Shown piece by piece: positions 40,931 through 52,117 of a DNA stretch of 64,000 nt. The DNA is from Diplonema papillatum. Lineage: Eukaryota; Euglenozoa; Diplonemea; Diplonemida; Diplonemidae. The position numbers and the translations under genes are program-made. Numbering within the stretch: the first letter of the stretch is position 1; every line of letters begins with the position of its first letter. The notes beneath the pieces are model-generated. The model saw only the letters and a list, made by a program, of their open reading frames with translations. It was not told the origin of the DNA and searched no databases. The stretch covers positions 34,709 to 98,708 of the forward strand of contig JAPJBO010000856.1 in assembly GCA_030068145.1 (NCBI GenBank), in the 5' to 3' direction.

Positions 40931-42090
40931 AGAGACCCAGCGACCTGGGTCGGTTGGGTCGGATAGCCTGCGGCAGGGAAGTCCAGCGGCACCTTTTTTC
41001 GCCTGCCAAAGACCGCTGCGGTGCAGGTCTGTTCCGACTTTTGAACACGGACCGATAGAACATTTCCGGAGTTGGGGTTGCACTGATAAACGAAGCAACG
41101 GACGATCAGCATCAACTGACCAAAGGTAATGAAAATGATAAGGCCTTAGATTCTTGTTCTTCGCGTGTACAGTCTCTGGGGGGCTTTCCTGTATCAGCAC
41201 TGTTTCGTTGGCTTCGTTTTCTTTTTCATGTGCAACCGTTGTTCCGGAATTGTTCCCGCCAGTACAGATGTACGATTAAAAAAATTGCTTCCCCCCTGTT
41301 TCGTTTCACCTTGCTTTGGTAACAGCAGATGATGCCCGTGTTGCTCGGTGACACGCCCGGACCGGAAACCCGCTGGGTTCAATCCAGCATGCGCAGCATA
41401 TGGGACCCATCCACCGGAAAACAAGCTGTCCGATGGTAGACAAGGGTAGTCATTCCGCCTTGTCGGCATTGAGTAGCTTGTCTTGACCCCATCCCTCTTC
41501 CCAGCTGTCGCCTGGTGTGCGCGTGGTCAGGTAGATGCCTTTTGGTTGGACATGCATGGGTGGGGGAGCCAAGTGTTCGGCCTTTGACATGGACGGTGTG
41601 GACATATCCTTGTCGTCGTTGGGGAGCTTGTTCTGAAGTGGTTCCCCGTCATTCTTCCTCCAGCCGCGCCTCGCCGACCGGGGGCGTACGCACAGGTGGC
41701 TATGCGTTTTTCCTTAGGCTGCATTAAGAAGTCTGGGTACCAAACACTACTCCGGTTGGATACTGGTTGGCTAAGCGTTCGGCGTTTGACTTGAATGGTG
41801 GTGTCGCATCCTTGTCGTCTTGTAGTGGGCGGTCTCTCATCCTTCTCTTCCATCCGTCCCTTGGTGTACGCGTGACCAGGTGGCTGCGCGCTATTGATTG
41901 GGCTTGCACCATGAAGTGGGTAGGGTGTACCAAACACGCCCAAACACGCTACTCCAGTTGGATAGAGTTGGATAAGTCATTGGCGTTTGTCACGAATGGT
42001 GTCTCGTCGTTGTCGGTATTTGAGCGGGCGGCGATATCGGGTTTTCCCTAGTTCCCCCTGCTACGACACATGGGGTCGATGGGGAGAGAA
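40930..42090. other. Spacer without recognisable genes
   Basis: No convincing coding sequence. Near 41740-41990, GTACCAAACAC and TCCRGTTGGATA recur twice ~190 bp apart with similar intervening text (CGTTCGGCGTTTGACTTGAA / CATTGGCGTTTGTCACGAA), a weak imperfect duplication. Confidence 0.35.
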
Positions 42091-42094
42091 AGAA

Positions 42095-42240
42095 AGGATT
42101 GCGAGAACGTGCTTGTAATGCTCGATTGGTCATATCTGCCGCGCCACCGTATTTCAGTCCTTCAAGCCATGCACGCATAAGGTGGGCCATCATCAGCGCG
42201 GAACAGGACCGGTGTGAGACTGGTTGGAAGGTGGTTGTGT
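42095..42240 (+). repeat. Diverged copy of the ~290-bp dispersed family
   Basis: GATTGCGAGAACGTGCTTG, CACGCATAAGGTGGGCCATC, ATCAGCGCGGAACAGGA and GTGTGAGACTGGTTG align with 45510, 48580, 49075 and 56560. Truncated at the right. Confidence 0.65.
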
Positions 42241-42299
42241 TCATTATTTTATTTTTGATTTGGGTCTTTAGTTTTTTTTTTTTTTTTTTGGAACGGCAA

Positions 42300-42415
42300 A
42301 TTTTTAGAGTGTACGCTCGTGGTGCTCCAGAGGGTTATCTTGAAGTTGTCCGCATTTTAGTTCAGCTTTATTTTCCAGCGCTATTTGTGGTTTAGAACCC
42401 ACTTGACCGTGGAGG
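42300..42415 (-). repeat. Oriented motif copies (both types)
   Basis: TTTTTAGAGTGTACGCTCG (42300) and CAGCGCTATTTGTGGTTTAGAA with CTTGACCGTGGAGGCTTGG (42377-42420). Both in the usual orientation. Confidence 0.5.
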
Positions 42416-42799
42416 CTTGGCGTCGGGAGGGATTGAAAAGAATGGAGACGGCAATTATTAAGTGTGTTTTCGTTGGAAGGACCTCTCTTGACACCTTGTC
42501 TGAAGAAAACAGAACAAGAATCGAATATACACGGTCTGGGGGAAAAAAAAGCGTAGGTTTGGCTTATTAGTTTGCCTTTCGTTGTTGACAACATTATTTA
42601 GAGTGCAAGTTCGCTTATCTACTTTCAGCGTCTTCGCATGCCTTTTGGTGACGGTATTTTGAGCTTTCTTTCTGATCATAGATGAAAAGCGCGGTGAGGC
42701 TGGCGTGCCCGTGGGGTAGTGCCAGGGCTTACGCTCCGTTTTCGGTCTCGGAGAAAATACGTGTGGTCACATGTGGACGCTCAAGGTTAGAGGGAAAAG

Positions 42800-43160
42800 A
42801 AACCTTTCCCTCTAGTGGGGGGGGGGGGAGAAATCCAGGGATTTTCCCCTTTAGTGAAAAAAAAAAAATTCACTAAAAAAAAAAAATTCCCAAAATGGGC
42901 TTGGTGAAAAAACTTTTTTCACTAAAGGGATTTTGCGTTGCTGGGTGTAGGTGGTCAGGGCGCGGGTTGTGGTGGACAGTGTGGGTGGGCGTGGGTGGTG
43001 GGCGCTGGTGGTGGAGTGGGTGCGTGTTGTGTGTGGTCGGGGCGTGGGTTGTGGGTGGTAAGGGCGCGGGTTGTGGTGGACAGTGTGGGTGGGCGTGGGT
43101 GGTGGGCTGGTGGTGAAGTGGGTGCGTGTTGTGTGTGGTCAGGGTGTGGTTTAAGCGGCC
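42800..43160. repeat. Poly-A/T hairpins, then two tandem ~115-bp GT-rich units
   Basis: 42845-42925: TTTAGTGAAAAAA and TTTTTTCACTAAA on the same strand can pair, with a second AAAAATTCACTAAAAAAA between. 42950-43150: GTGGACAGTGTGGGTGGGCG + TGGGTGGTGGGC and GTGCGTGTTGTGTGTGGTC each occur twice ~115 bp apart; the strand is G-rich with many GGG runs. Confidence 0.8.
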
Positions 43161-43410
43161 CAACAACAGGTCTGTATGATGCGGACCGTATCCAAGGCGG
43201 AAATCGAGTCAACCAGTGTCCGGATTTGACGACCGGATTCAACGACCGGATATCTGGCGTCCAATTTGACGAGATTTATGGCGGCAGCTCCATCACCTGG
43301 TGTCCACCGGAACAAGTTCTTGTCTCCTTTCAGGCATAGCGCCCACAAAATCACAAATCAATCCATCACATTACATCACACCAGAGCCGGGTTGAGACAC
43401 AAAAAAGACT

Positions 43411-43701
43411 ATGTCACTCACCGCCTTCGGCTTTGTTGGCCCATCACAAAGAGAACCCCCTAGTGATACCATCCAGTATGACTACAGCAACTGGAAGGGG
43501 CCCAAGCTTGAGAAGCAGGCGGGCCTCAGAGACATCGCTCAAGGCACAGGGACCAACCGTCTGAAGAAGGCCGCGCTGCTCAAGAAGATCAAGCAACACG
43601 ATGCGCAGAAGAAGATACAGGCTGCTGCGGAAGCTGTTCGAAGCCGTGCTGAAGGCCCATCCGAACAAGAAGTCACTTCTGCTGCAGCCCGGCCGGGGTG
43701 A
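43411..43701 (+). CDS. Small SAP-domain-like protein
   Basis: 96 codons from ATG to TGA. Residues ~36-66 read GLRDIAQGTGTNRLKKAALL then KKIKQHD, matching the SAP (SAF-A/B, Acinus, PIAS) helix-turn-helix pattern: hydrophobic-x2-hydrophobic, Gly, T-N/G-x-K-x2-LL-x-RI. SAP domains bind AT-rich DNA or chromatin. The preceding DYSNWKGPKLEKQ and the Ala/Glu-rich tail are not diagnostic. It may be an accessory ORF of a mobile element, the first exon of a longer gene, or a real small gene. Confidence 0.5.
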   Translation: MSLTAFGFVGPSQREPPSDTIQYDYSNWKGPKLEKQAGLRDIAQGTGTNRLKKAALLKKIKQHDAQKKIQAAAEAVRSRAEGPSEQEVTSAAARPG

Positions 43702-44456
43702 AGGGCCAGAGGGACCCCCGCTTATGGGGCTACGAGGTCAACGACGCGTACCACACACAGACAGACACAGGCACGTGTCGACTGGCACCCACACCACACC
43801 ACACCGGCAGAAAAACTTTTCTGCCGGTGTGAAATTTTTTTTCACCACGGGTTTGGCCCGAAACTGGTGAGTGGAAAAACCCCTGGAGAAATCCAAAAAA
43901 AAAAAAAAAAAAAATCGTTGACCGCGCTACCCTGAGCCCGAATCCTGGACGTGGTTTCAGGTGGTAAATTTGGCAAATGATCATGATCAGAAGGTCCTAC
44001 TTGGGCGGTTCAGTTTAGCTCACACATTGCATGTGGCTAAAAAAAATTAGCGTGTGGAAATCCACACGTTCCACACGTGGAGCGTAAGCCATGGGTAGTG
44101 GAGTGGTAGTGTCCGCTGAGGTACCGTGGGCGAGGCATGGTGTGGCGCTGTTGGAAGCATAAGCTGCGCTACTGGTGCGCTCGAGGGGCAACAAACTGTC
44201 CTACTCCGTTTCAGCAGTTTTCGCCCTCGGATCTTTGTCGAAGGGCACAAAGAATGCTCTTTGCTTCCCAATTCAGGTTGGCAGGATAACCACAAGATTA
44301 GTTGGTGGAGCTTCAGCCCGGCGTGAAGATGCTTAGTCAGGATGGCATCCATTCATCTACTGGCCCTAGCTCTTGTCATGCCGTTTTCATATGCAATGGC
44401 AATGCATATCTCGCGATCTTCACACCTGCCATTCAGAAATACTCGAGGGGCTGCTT

Positions 44457-44970
44457 CGTGCTTATTTCGAAGGAGGTCAGAGGGGGAGAAACAACGCAAC
44501 TACAAAGTGGGCCTTTTCAGAGTAAAAACTCGGCGTAGCTGCTTCGACTCCGAATGGAAGGGAGGTTGAGGGACATATACAAAACAAACAAACAAACAAA
44601 CACTGATTCGTTCTTCGCTTTCACCACCTGTTGTTTTCTCACTCAGGACTTTGACCTGTTGTGTTTGTGTGATTTGTCGTGTAGGGGTAGACCCGCATGA
44701 CCTCACGTCCGTTCAACACGTGGTTCGGTAGTTACAGCACTTGGGATCCCTTCTGTTCTTTGTCGGGCAGCATCGTCGAACATTTCCCTTCCAAGCGGGC
44801 GCTCATGTAAAAGAAAATCCACCAAAAGGATTTGTTGGACGCTTACGCCCGCCACTAAACCCAGATTTACCTGTGGGTCGGGTGGGCTGCCGCACACTTT
44901 CCTCCTTTTGAGGTTTCGCAACTGGCAGCCTCCTCAAGTCTTCCCTGCAAAGCAGGTGCTTATACAAAAA
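44457..44970 (+). repeat. Composite of three dispersed repeats
   Basis: 44457-44525: GTGCTTATTTCGAAGGAGGT and GGGGGAGAAACAACGCAACT (also at 47622 and 62260). 44676-44810: third copy of the 130-bp family. 44840-44975: CCGCCACTAAACCCAGATTT to GCAGGTGCTTATACAAAAA. Together they suggest one longer ancestral repeat, broken up differently at each locus. Confidence 0.7.
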
Positions 44971-45062
44971 AAAAAAAAAGATTCGGTTTCTTGGTTGGTG
45001 CGTGTGGGTGGCGGCGGCTGTGAGCGCGCGGTCCACCGTAGACGGGTCCCGTCCCTTCTTTT

Positions 45063-45190
45063 TTTAGCGCTATTTGTGGATTAGAAGGTCGGTATTTTTT
45101 AGTTTGGAGTACACCCTGTTTCTCTCTGTTTCTAGGGTGTAATTTCGCTTAGAGATCCGGGGGTTTAAAGTCTCCGGGTGACCATTGTCG
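45063..45190 (-). repeat. Oriented motif copies (both types, adjacent)
   Basis: TTTTTAGCGCTATTTGTGGATTAGAAGG (quoted here as TTTTTAGCGCTATTTGTGG + ATTAGAAGG) at 45063-45090, then TTTCGCTTAGAGATCCGGGG and TTTAAAGTCTCCGGGTGACC at 45142-45182. Confidence 0.6.
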
Positions 45191-45434
45191 TAAAGTTTAC
45201 TTTGAGGTATCGCATACTAGTGTGCGTAACGTATCTGCCGGTAGTGGCTGTACGTGTGCTTGTGCGCGTGTCTTCGTTGCCAATTGCCGACTACCCGGCG
45301 TGTCTTAGAGCGCACTCTCATTTCCTACTGTGTTCGGTGTCGGTCACAAGAACCCCGGCGCTTTGTTGCGAGTGCCCAGCTCGCCGGATCGGCCGGCGCA
45401 GCCAGGCTCTGGCGATTTTCTCGTTTCCTCCTTA

Positions 45435-45790
45435 GCGTTGTTTGTGGAATAAAAATCTCGATGGTTTGAAGCCTCAAGAGGCTTGGAGAGAGGTTGGGAG
45501 GGGGATTGCAAGAACGTGCTTTGGAATGGGTATGTGCTCAACACCGCACTGGTCCCGTCTGTGCCGTGTTTCGGTCTTTAGCCACGGACACATACGGCGG
45601 ATCATCATCAGCGCGGAACACCTGAGTGTTCCAGACAGGACAGCCGTGTGAGTCCGGTTTGTCAGGCGGCTGTTCGTAGCCCGAATCACAGCCAGGACCA
45701 CCCGTGCTACCAGAACACAGGCGAATCCGTCACGGGGAGGAGGCTCCTGCAACCGTGTCTGAGCAATTAGTTAAAAAAGAGAGACGTTGA
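45435..45790 (+). repeat. ~290-bp dispersed family, longest copy
   Basis: From GGGGATTGCAAGAACGTGCT to GTCTGAGCAATTAGTTAAAAAA. The same end (GAGCAATCAGTTAAAAAA) closes the 48.6-kb copy. In front of it is TAGCGTTGTTTGTGGAATAA, a diverged oriented-motif start. A short A-rich end shared by two copies suggests a retroposon; no clear Pol III boxes are visible. Confidence 0.7.
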
Positions 45791-46599
45791 AGAGGGGGGG
45801 AGGATATCTTCCTTGTTTAGACAGAAGTTCTGAACACTGCTTCGTGCACGTTCGACGGTAGCATCAAAAGCAGGGTGAGTATATTTGCACTCGATCGTTC
45901 ACTATCCACTCTTTTCATCCAGTCCACCTTCTACAGTGCGGCGTCGTGCCGGAAGGTGTGCCTTCTTGGTAGTGAAGGACCTCCGACACTTCCCGGGTTC
46001 GTATGCTGGTGTTGGGGTGGTTTTTCGTAGTTTGCATAGGGGAGCTTCGTTTCCTTTGTTGTGCGTCCCTGCCTGACTCTCTGGCAGCTTGGGCCAGGAC
46101 TTAGCAAGAAGCTTGAAATGAAATGCGTGGAAGGGAGAGGAAGAGGGAGAGAGAGTGGGTGATTTCGCCGCAGAGTAAAGCCTCCGAGGACCCTGGGATT
46201 GGTCCCAGACCCCAGATCCAGGGGTCCTGAGGTCCTACTGAGAGCCCTACACAGCAGCCCGGGTGTAGTTTGAAACTTCTGGTTTCGGGAACGCTGGAGC
46301 AGGGAATGTGCAGTGAGCACAAGTCGGCAGAACAGATGTCCATCGCGTGTGCCGAACCGGGGCGGGGTGGAGGCGGCATATAAAAGTGAGGGGGAGGGCG
46401 CGGTGACGTTCTTCCGTGTGACCCAGATAGAAGTTTTGTGATAACTTCCATAATAGTATATTCCAAAGGGGCGGGGAGGATACGTGTAGCTTAGCTAGGC
46501 AGAACACTGCCTCGTATGCACGTTTGATGGTGGCAGCAGGCCTTCTTCGAAAGGGAACAGGGGGTTCAAGTATACAAGCACCCGACCCACTTGCCATGC

Positions 46600-46835
46600 G
46601 GTTTCACATGTTTTAAAAACATGTGACGTAACGTGTGAGAAGACGGAACATGTGATCACATAGCGAATACAGTTGAAAAACATGTGATCGCACTGTGCCA
46701 CATGGTATCGAGATCCCTCGATACTGTGACCGGAATAATGTTGAGCTGGACTAAAGCTGGAACGGATACATGACAGACCGGGTAATAGTCCATTAATCAA
46801 CCACTTCCGGACGAACTACCACTGTAGTGGTAGTT
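46600..46835. repeat. Cluster of ACATGTGA palindromes and hairpins
   Basis: TTCACATGTTTTAAAAACATGTGA (stem TCACATGTTTT) at 46604, ACATGTGATCACAT at 46668, ACATGTGATCGCA at 46681, TATCGAGATCCCTCGATA at 46708, and AACTACCACTGTAGTGGTAGTT-type stem (AACTACCACT/AGTGGTAGTT) at 46815. No coding potential seen. Confidence 0.75.
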
Positions 46836-46854
46836 AATTCAAGAAGGTTCGCGG

Positions 46855-47290
46855 GTGTCCAGTTCGCGGGTGAGAGGCCAAAGAATGGTCAGAAGTGGTC
46901 ACTGTTTGCTTCATCGGAAAAGTCTGACACAAGACTTTGAAAATGCGTCCTTCCGAGCTCTCAACGGATACCCGAGGTTTGCCATGGAGCCCCCCTCCGT
47001 CCTTACGTGGTTAATCCTATTACGGTATCTCCATAACCACAAGTGGGTCGCGAGAATAAATGAAACTCTGGGCACGAGGGAGCCGCCATCACCCTCCTCG
47101 CCTTTGCCCCACCGTCGACTGCCCGGAGGCACGGTGGTTATAAGGGAGGTGCTGGAGGCAGTCGGTGCTAAGAAACAGGCGAACGATGGTCGTTGTGACG
47201 CATTTCACGCAAAGCTTCGGGCGCACTCTTGTTTTGTCGTTTTGTTTGTTTCCTTTAGATGGTTCGTCGTTCTTGATGACTTTGGATTGC
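46855..47290. other. Open plus-strand frame, not convincing as a gene
   Basis: A 150-codon plus-strand frame is open here, but its composition is mixed and no domain is visible. I record it as unexplained. Confidence 0.2.
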
Positions 47291-47299
47291 TAGCTCGCT

Positions 47300-47350
47300 T
47301 TTTGTAGAGTTAAGTTCGCTTGAAATTCCAGGGGTTTAGGGTCTCCGTGT
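47300..47350 (-). repeat. Second-type oriented motif
   Basis: TTTTTGTAGAGTTAAGTTCGC, TTGAAATTCCAGGGGTTTAG, GGTCTCCGTGTGACCG. Same orientation as all others noted. Confidence 0.6.
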
Positions 47351-47614
47351 GACCGTTCATGAATGGGTTCTCTTAGAGCAAGAAAGGGCTATATGGTTAC
47401 GGGTTGTATATTTGGTGCACGCTTTCGTTGTGGGTTGTGGCCAGCCATGTCCGGGACTGTTTGTGACCGACACCAAGTACATTCCTTCGTGGTGTGTAGT
47501 CTTGGGCCCCCCACGTTAATGCGACATGAGCACAGTTGCACGGCTTTCCACGCTTGGTTTGTTTTACCCCGTTTCGTATCAGGTTCGGAATTCTGATCGA
47601 CCGCCAAAATACCC

Positions 47615-47840
47615 CGTGCCTTGTGCCTACTTCGAAGGAGGCCAGAGGGGGGAGAAACAATGCAACTACAAATGGGTCTTTTTTCGAGTGAACGCATAGT
47701 CGCCGCCACTAAACACGTAGATTCGCCTGTGTTTCGTTGTGGGCTACACTACATCTGCCTCCTTCGATACTTCGCAGCTGGCAGCCCCCTCAAGTATTTC
47801 CTAGAAAGCAGGTGTTTCTCCAAAGAAAAGCAAGTCCGAC
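47615..47840 (+). repeat. Dispersed repeat, fullest copy (TTCGAAGGAGG to GCAGGTGTTTCTC)
   Basis: GTGCCTACTTCGAAGGAGGC, GAAACAATGCAACTACAAAT, then CCGCCACTAAACACGTAGAT and CAGCTGGCAGCCCCCTCAAG. Here both halves are joined (about 225 bp), as at 44.5 kb but without the 130-bp family between them. Confidence 0.7.
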
Positions 47841-48351
47841 ATTTATTTAGCCTTTACAATACGTAGAAGGGCAACCATTAGCCTTTCATTTACGCGGTAT
47901 TGATTTCGGACCTGCACACCACAGCAGCTTGTTCTCTTTGAGCTGGGAGCGAGATGTATGGGGACGAATTCATTGGTGTCTCATCCTCGGTGCTCAAAGG
48001 CCTGTGAAGAAAACCCCTCCCGTGAACGCTCCAGCCCAGTAAGTGTCAGATGAAGTCCACCGCCAGCGAACTCACCCATGCTGAATTCCAGGTCCAAGTG
48101 CGTAGAAAACTTGTACCAATTCAGTGTGCTTGAGTCTCGTTGCAAGAACATCTGTGGGTATGCCTGAGCGCACTAGATTCCAGCTGTCTGAGTTCATCTG
48201 CTGATCGCCTGCTGTGCATGTGCAAGCGGCCGAGCACTCGCGTTGCAAACTAACACCACATCAACTCCCCGCGACTTATCAAAACTTCACGCCGTCCAAG
48301 CAACGATGTTTTGTTTCCACCCTCGGGAATTTAGTTTTCCCAATAAAATCA

Positions 48352-48504
48352 TTTATTCGGCAACAATTTCCGCCAATTTTGCCTCGGTGTCGGTTTTAGT
48401 CCCTCGGGAGGCCCTCGGGGGGGTTTGCAACCCCCCCTCGGGCCTCCCTCGGGACTAAAACCGACACCTCGACAAAATAAACGGAAATTATCTTGCCGAA
48501 TAAA
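48352..48504. mobile_element. 153-bp fold-back (MITE-like) element
   Basis: The left arm TTTATTCGGCAACAATTTCC...TCGGTGTCGGTTTTAGTCCC is mirrored by the right arm ...GGGACTAAAACCGACACC...CTTGCCGAATAAA. The inner ~35 bp pair perfectly except for the loop (TTTGCAAC) and outer parts pair with a few mismatches. Nearly the whole element is stem. No clear target-site duplication. Confidence 0.75.
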
Positions 48505-48551
48505 GGCTTATTATCTTCTTGTTCACCTCGTTCTCATCTGGCTTCGCCGGC

Positions 48552-49335
48552 GAGCCGAAGTTTGAGAGGGGGGGGGTTTGCAAGAACGTGCTTGGAATGG
48601 GTATGTGCTCAACACCGCACTGGTCCCGTCCGCGCCGTGTTTCGGTCCTTTAAGCCACGGACACATAAGGCGGACCATCATCAGCGTGGAACCTGGATGT
48701 CTGCAGACAGGACTGCGGTGTGAGTCTGGTTTGTCAGGCGGCTGTTCGTAGCTCGTCACAGCCAGGACCACCCGTGCTACTAGAGCACAGGCGAATCCGT
48801 CACGGGGAGAAGGCCCCTACAACCGTGTCTGAGCAATCAGTTAAAAAACTCAGGGCACTCGCCCTGATTGGGACTGCGACTCGCTAGGCAGCACTGACTT
48901 GTCTTCTTTTTACGGTGGCAATCTGCGAAGTAAACTCCGCAGAGCACAGTGGACATGGGGTTGCCGTGTGCAGCACCAATGGTTGAAGTACCAAAAGGAA
49001 AAGAGTGCGAGGAAGTAATCCTGCGTGCTGAGGGCAGCAAGTCGCGTTACGCGAAGTACCCTACTGGAATGGGGGGATTGCAAGAACGTGCTTGGAATGG
49101 GTATGTGCTCAACACCGCACTGGTCCCGTCTGCGCCGTGTTTCGGTCCTTTAAGCCACGGACACATAAGGCGGACCATCATCAGCGTGGAACCTGGATGT
49201 CTGCAGACAGGACTGCGGTGTGAGTCTGGTTTGTCAGGCGGCTGTTCGTAGCTCGTCACAGCCAGGACCACCCGTGCTACTAGAGCACAGGCGAATCCGT
49301 CACGGGGAGAAGGCGAGCCGAAGTTTGAGGGGGGG
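48552..49335 (+). repeat. Two copies of the ~290-bp family in a tandem duplication
   Basis: 48575-48850 and 49076-49310 are almost identical (GAACGTGCTTGGAATGGGTA; GTTTGTCAGGCGGCTGTTCG; GCGAATCCGTCACGGGGAGA). The string GGCGAGCCGAAGTTTGAG + poly-G precedes the first copy (48551) and follows the second (49313), so the unit was duplicated as a block of ~500 bp. Confidence 0.8.
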
Positions 49336-49424
49336 GGGGGGGGAATCTTAGCCCAATGTGTTCAGGCAGATCGAAAGCCTTCTGATCGACCGCGCTCCGT
49401 GCTGTTAAAACTCGACGTCATCGC

Positions 49425-49600
49425 GCAGTACGGTGGCTGTACGTAATGATCTAGGTACCAGGTCGTAAGCCGGCCAATCGCTTGCTTGCTGCACAGTACG
49501 GTGGCTGCACTACTAGACGTTCTAGGTACCAGAGCGTAAGACAAGCCGAACGCATCTCTGCACAGTACGGTAGATTACTGTACACAGCACGTTCAAGCTT
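49425..49600. repeat. Two and a half ~75-bp units with AGTACGGT
   Basis: GCRCAGTACGGTGGCTG, TCTAGGTACCAG and GCGTAAG-like strings recur in order at 49428, 49493 and 49560. The last unit is partial. Confidence 0.65.
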
Positions 49601-49799
49601 CCAGACAGTAGAAAGATTTTGCTGATTTCGGGAGACGGGTGCCGTGCGATTTAGTGGCGGCCCGGAGAAGAGCACTCTGCGTTCGATTCCCACAGGCGAA
49701 GCGCAACTGGTGACCACGGTAGGTTCTACCAAGGCGCGCCAACACACAGCGGAAGCGGCGCGAGTTTGGACTTTCGTTCCTTTTTCGTTGCGTTTTTTT

Positions 49800-49935
49800 C
49801 TCCTTTGAGGTTTAAGTCCGGTGGTTTAGAGTCTCCGGTTGACCATTGAGGCTGAGAGTCGTGGTGTGGAGTTTTAAAAAGAAAGCTCGCTCTAGAATCC
49901 GGGATCGCAAGTCTCCGGGTGACCGTCGTGTGAAA
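49800..49935 (-). repeat. Oriented motif copies
   Basis: GTTTAGAGTCTCCGGTTGACC (49823-49843) followed by AAGAAAGCTCGCTCTAGAATCC and GTCTCCGGGTGACCGTCG (49880-49930). Confidence 0.55.
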
Positions 49936-50110
49936 GGGTTCTTCCTGTGCTTCTTTTATTTTCTCTTCCTTTCCCCCCACGGCAAACAGGACGTCAAAGA
50001 GTGTGGTGTCGTGACACTTTGCTGAACGCTTGCGCCCAGCGCTAAACTCAGACTTAACTGGGCTTCATGTAGGCTGCACCACCAATTCCTCCTTTGAGAC
50101 CTAGCAACTG

Positions 50111-50634
50111 GACCTCGAGTTATTTCTACAAAGCAGGCTTTGTTTTCCAACAAGTTTCCAACAAGAAAAGAGCTGGATTTCGAAAAAGACCGCGCTTGTT
50201 GGCCTGCACGATACATTGAAGGGCAACCCGCAAGATTATTAGCACTCGAAAGAAAATCACTGAATGCCCCGGGTTGGTGGCAAGGTCGCCTGTGGGGTGG
50301 ATGTTGAAGAGTCCCTCCTTGACTTCCCGCGGCCTTTGAGCTTCACCGAAGAAGCTTTTTTTGGTTTGAGCGGACCTCGAATAATTTCTACAAAGCAGTT
50401 TTTGTTTTCCAACAATTTTCCAACAAGAAAAGAGCTGGATTTCGTAAAAGACCGCGCTTGTTGGCGCTGCACGATACATTGAAGGGCAACCCGCAAGATT
50501 ATTAGCACTCGAAAGAAAATGACTGAATGCCCCGGGTTGGTGGCAAAGGTCGGGTCGGTGTTGAAGAGTCCCTCCTTGACTTCCCGCGGCCTTTGAGCTT
50601 CACCGAAGAAGCTTTTTTTGGTTTGAGCGGACGT
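50111..50634 (+). repeat. 262-bp tandem duplication
   Basis: GACCTCGA starts each unit at 50111 and 50373. Shared text includes TTTGTTTTCCAACAA, AAGAGCTGGATTTCG, CGATACATTGAAGGGCAACC, CTGAATGCCCCGGGTTGGTG and TTCACCGAAGAAGCTTTTTT. The two differ by small indels and are ~93% alike by eye. Confidence 0.9.
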
Positions 50635-50639
50635 TGTTA

Positions 50640-52110
50640 GAAAGCCTTCCCTCTTTATCCCGATACTGAGCCGGTCCGTCCCTATCTCTTGAAACTGCGT
50701 CGAAGTGCCTGCCGCTGTTTATCGCAGTGAATCACGGTCCGCCACGGTCTATCAGGTCCACCCCTAGTCCCTAGAGCTGCATCGAATTGCTCGGTGCTGT
50801 ATTCTTCGGTCTATCACGGTCTATCAAAAGGTGATGGACCGGCTCAGATATGGTGTGTGCCGCGCCGAGCAGAAAGCTGGTGCAGCAGGGACAGGCGGGT
50901 GATGAGGGCTGAGCTTCATGGGGAAGGACGGGTCAGGAGGAACGTGTGTGTGTGTGTAGAATTCAATGATGGGTAACACCTGACGCGGAGTACAGCCCAG
51001 GTTTTTCAGCTACGTTACGTTTCGGCTGAAGCTCCCGCCGGCTGCTCGTGGTAGTCGGGATTGTAGCCTCGATTGGTTTAGGCTTCCTGCTTCGTGTCCC
51101 GGGTGATGCTGGTTGCAGCATGTATCCGGGGGAAGACGCCTCCTTGTAACGTTTGTGCGTGAGCGAGCGATTCTCTCGATGCGGGCACCTTTCTTCCAAG
51201 AGCAGGCATCCGAATGAGTTGATGGCTTGGCACGCCCCCCTCCCCCCTTTGTGTGTGCGGACCGTCCCCTGCCCTCCCCCCTTTAAAGGCCCCCCTGATG
51301 GGATTTCTTTCTTTCTGCCGTGTTTACCAGTAGTTCCTGCCGTGTACCAGGGAAAGCCTGCTACACGGGAGCCAAGCTTCACGTGTTCGGCGTTACTGCA
51401 GCGCCGCGGGCCTACGGGTCAAGTGGCTACCGATTTTCCAAACTAAAGCATCAGGGCGTGGCACACCTTGAGGCTTGGCGCTCGCGCTGAACACAAGCTC
51501 GTCGAGACAGCCAGTCACAGGGCAGAGCGGACGGGGTTGTAGCGCTGTGCTGCCTCCGACTCAAGCTTTGCGAGCTGTGGTTGACCGTCACGTTCCTGGA
51601 CCAGGGGCGGCCTCTTTCTTCTCTCTCTTTTTCTTTTTCTTTGCTTATTTTCTGCCGTGTTTTCGGCAGACCACGCGGGGTATTAGTCCAGAGGTCCCTG
51701 AGGTTTGCAGATCTTGACCGTTGATGGGGAGTGGTTCTGGGGGTTTTGGTCTGCAAGGTAAACCAATACCCTGCGTGGTTTGCTGATTTTCTTTCTTTTT
51801 GGCTCCGGAAGCTTGTGTTTTCTTGGCAGCTACCGGCTAGCTGGTGGATCCAGTGGTGAACCTTCTGCTATGCTTCGTCTGCAGAAGCGAGGTCGTCGTC
51901 ACTTTCACGCTGAGTGCTCGTCTCCTCTGCGGATTGACCGAGGAGCTCGATGTCCACGGTGCACGGCTTCCTGTGGGTGTGCGTGAAGGTGGTCAAAGAA
52001 GCTTGCTAGAAAGAGATGGAAGCACCAAGAGGGTGTCGGTGGTACAAAGGTGCAGTTGCCCACATCCATCCGGCAATCAGCTCGCATCGTGACGCTAACC
52101 ACCTTGCTGC
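50640..52110. other. Spacer; short imperfect repeats only
   Basis: TCTATCACGGTCTATCA near 50811 echoes CACGGTCTATCAGGTCC at 50746. GGTATTAGTCCAGAGGTCCC with TTTGCAGATCTTGACCG at 51678 resembles the start of the 820-bp repeat. No convincing exon. Confidence 0.35.
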
Positions 52111-52117
52111 CCCGGTA

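Noticed and set aside
49625..49720. tRNA-like GCGTTCGATTCCCACAGG with ATTTAGTGGC upstream
   Set aside because: It resembles B- and A-boxes, but the T-stem and acceptor stem do not pair, so I do not call a tRNA.
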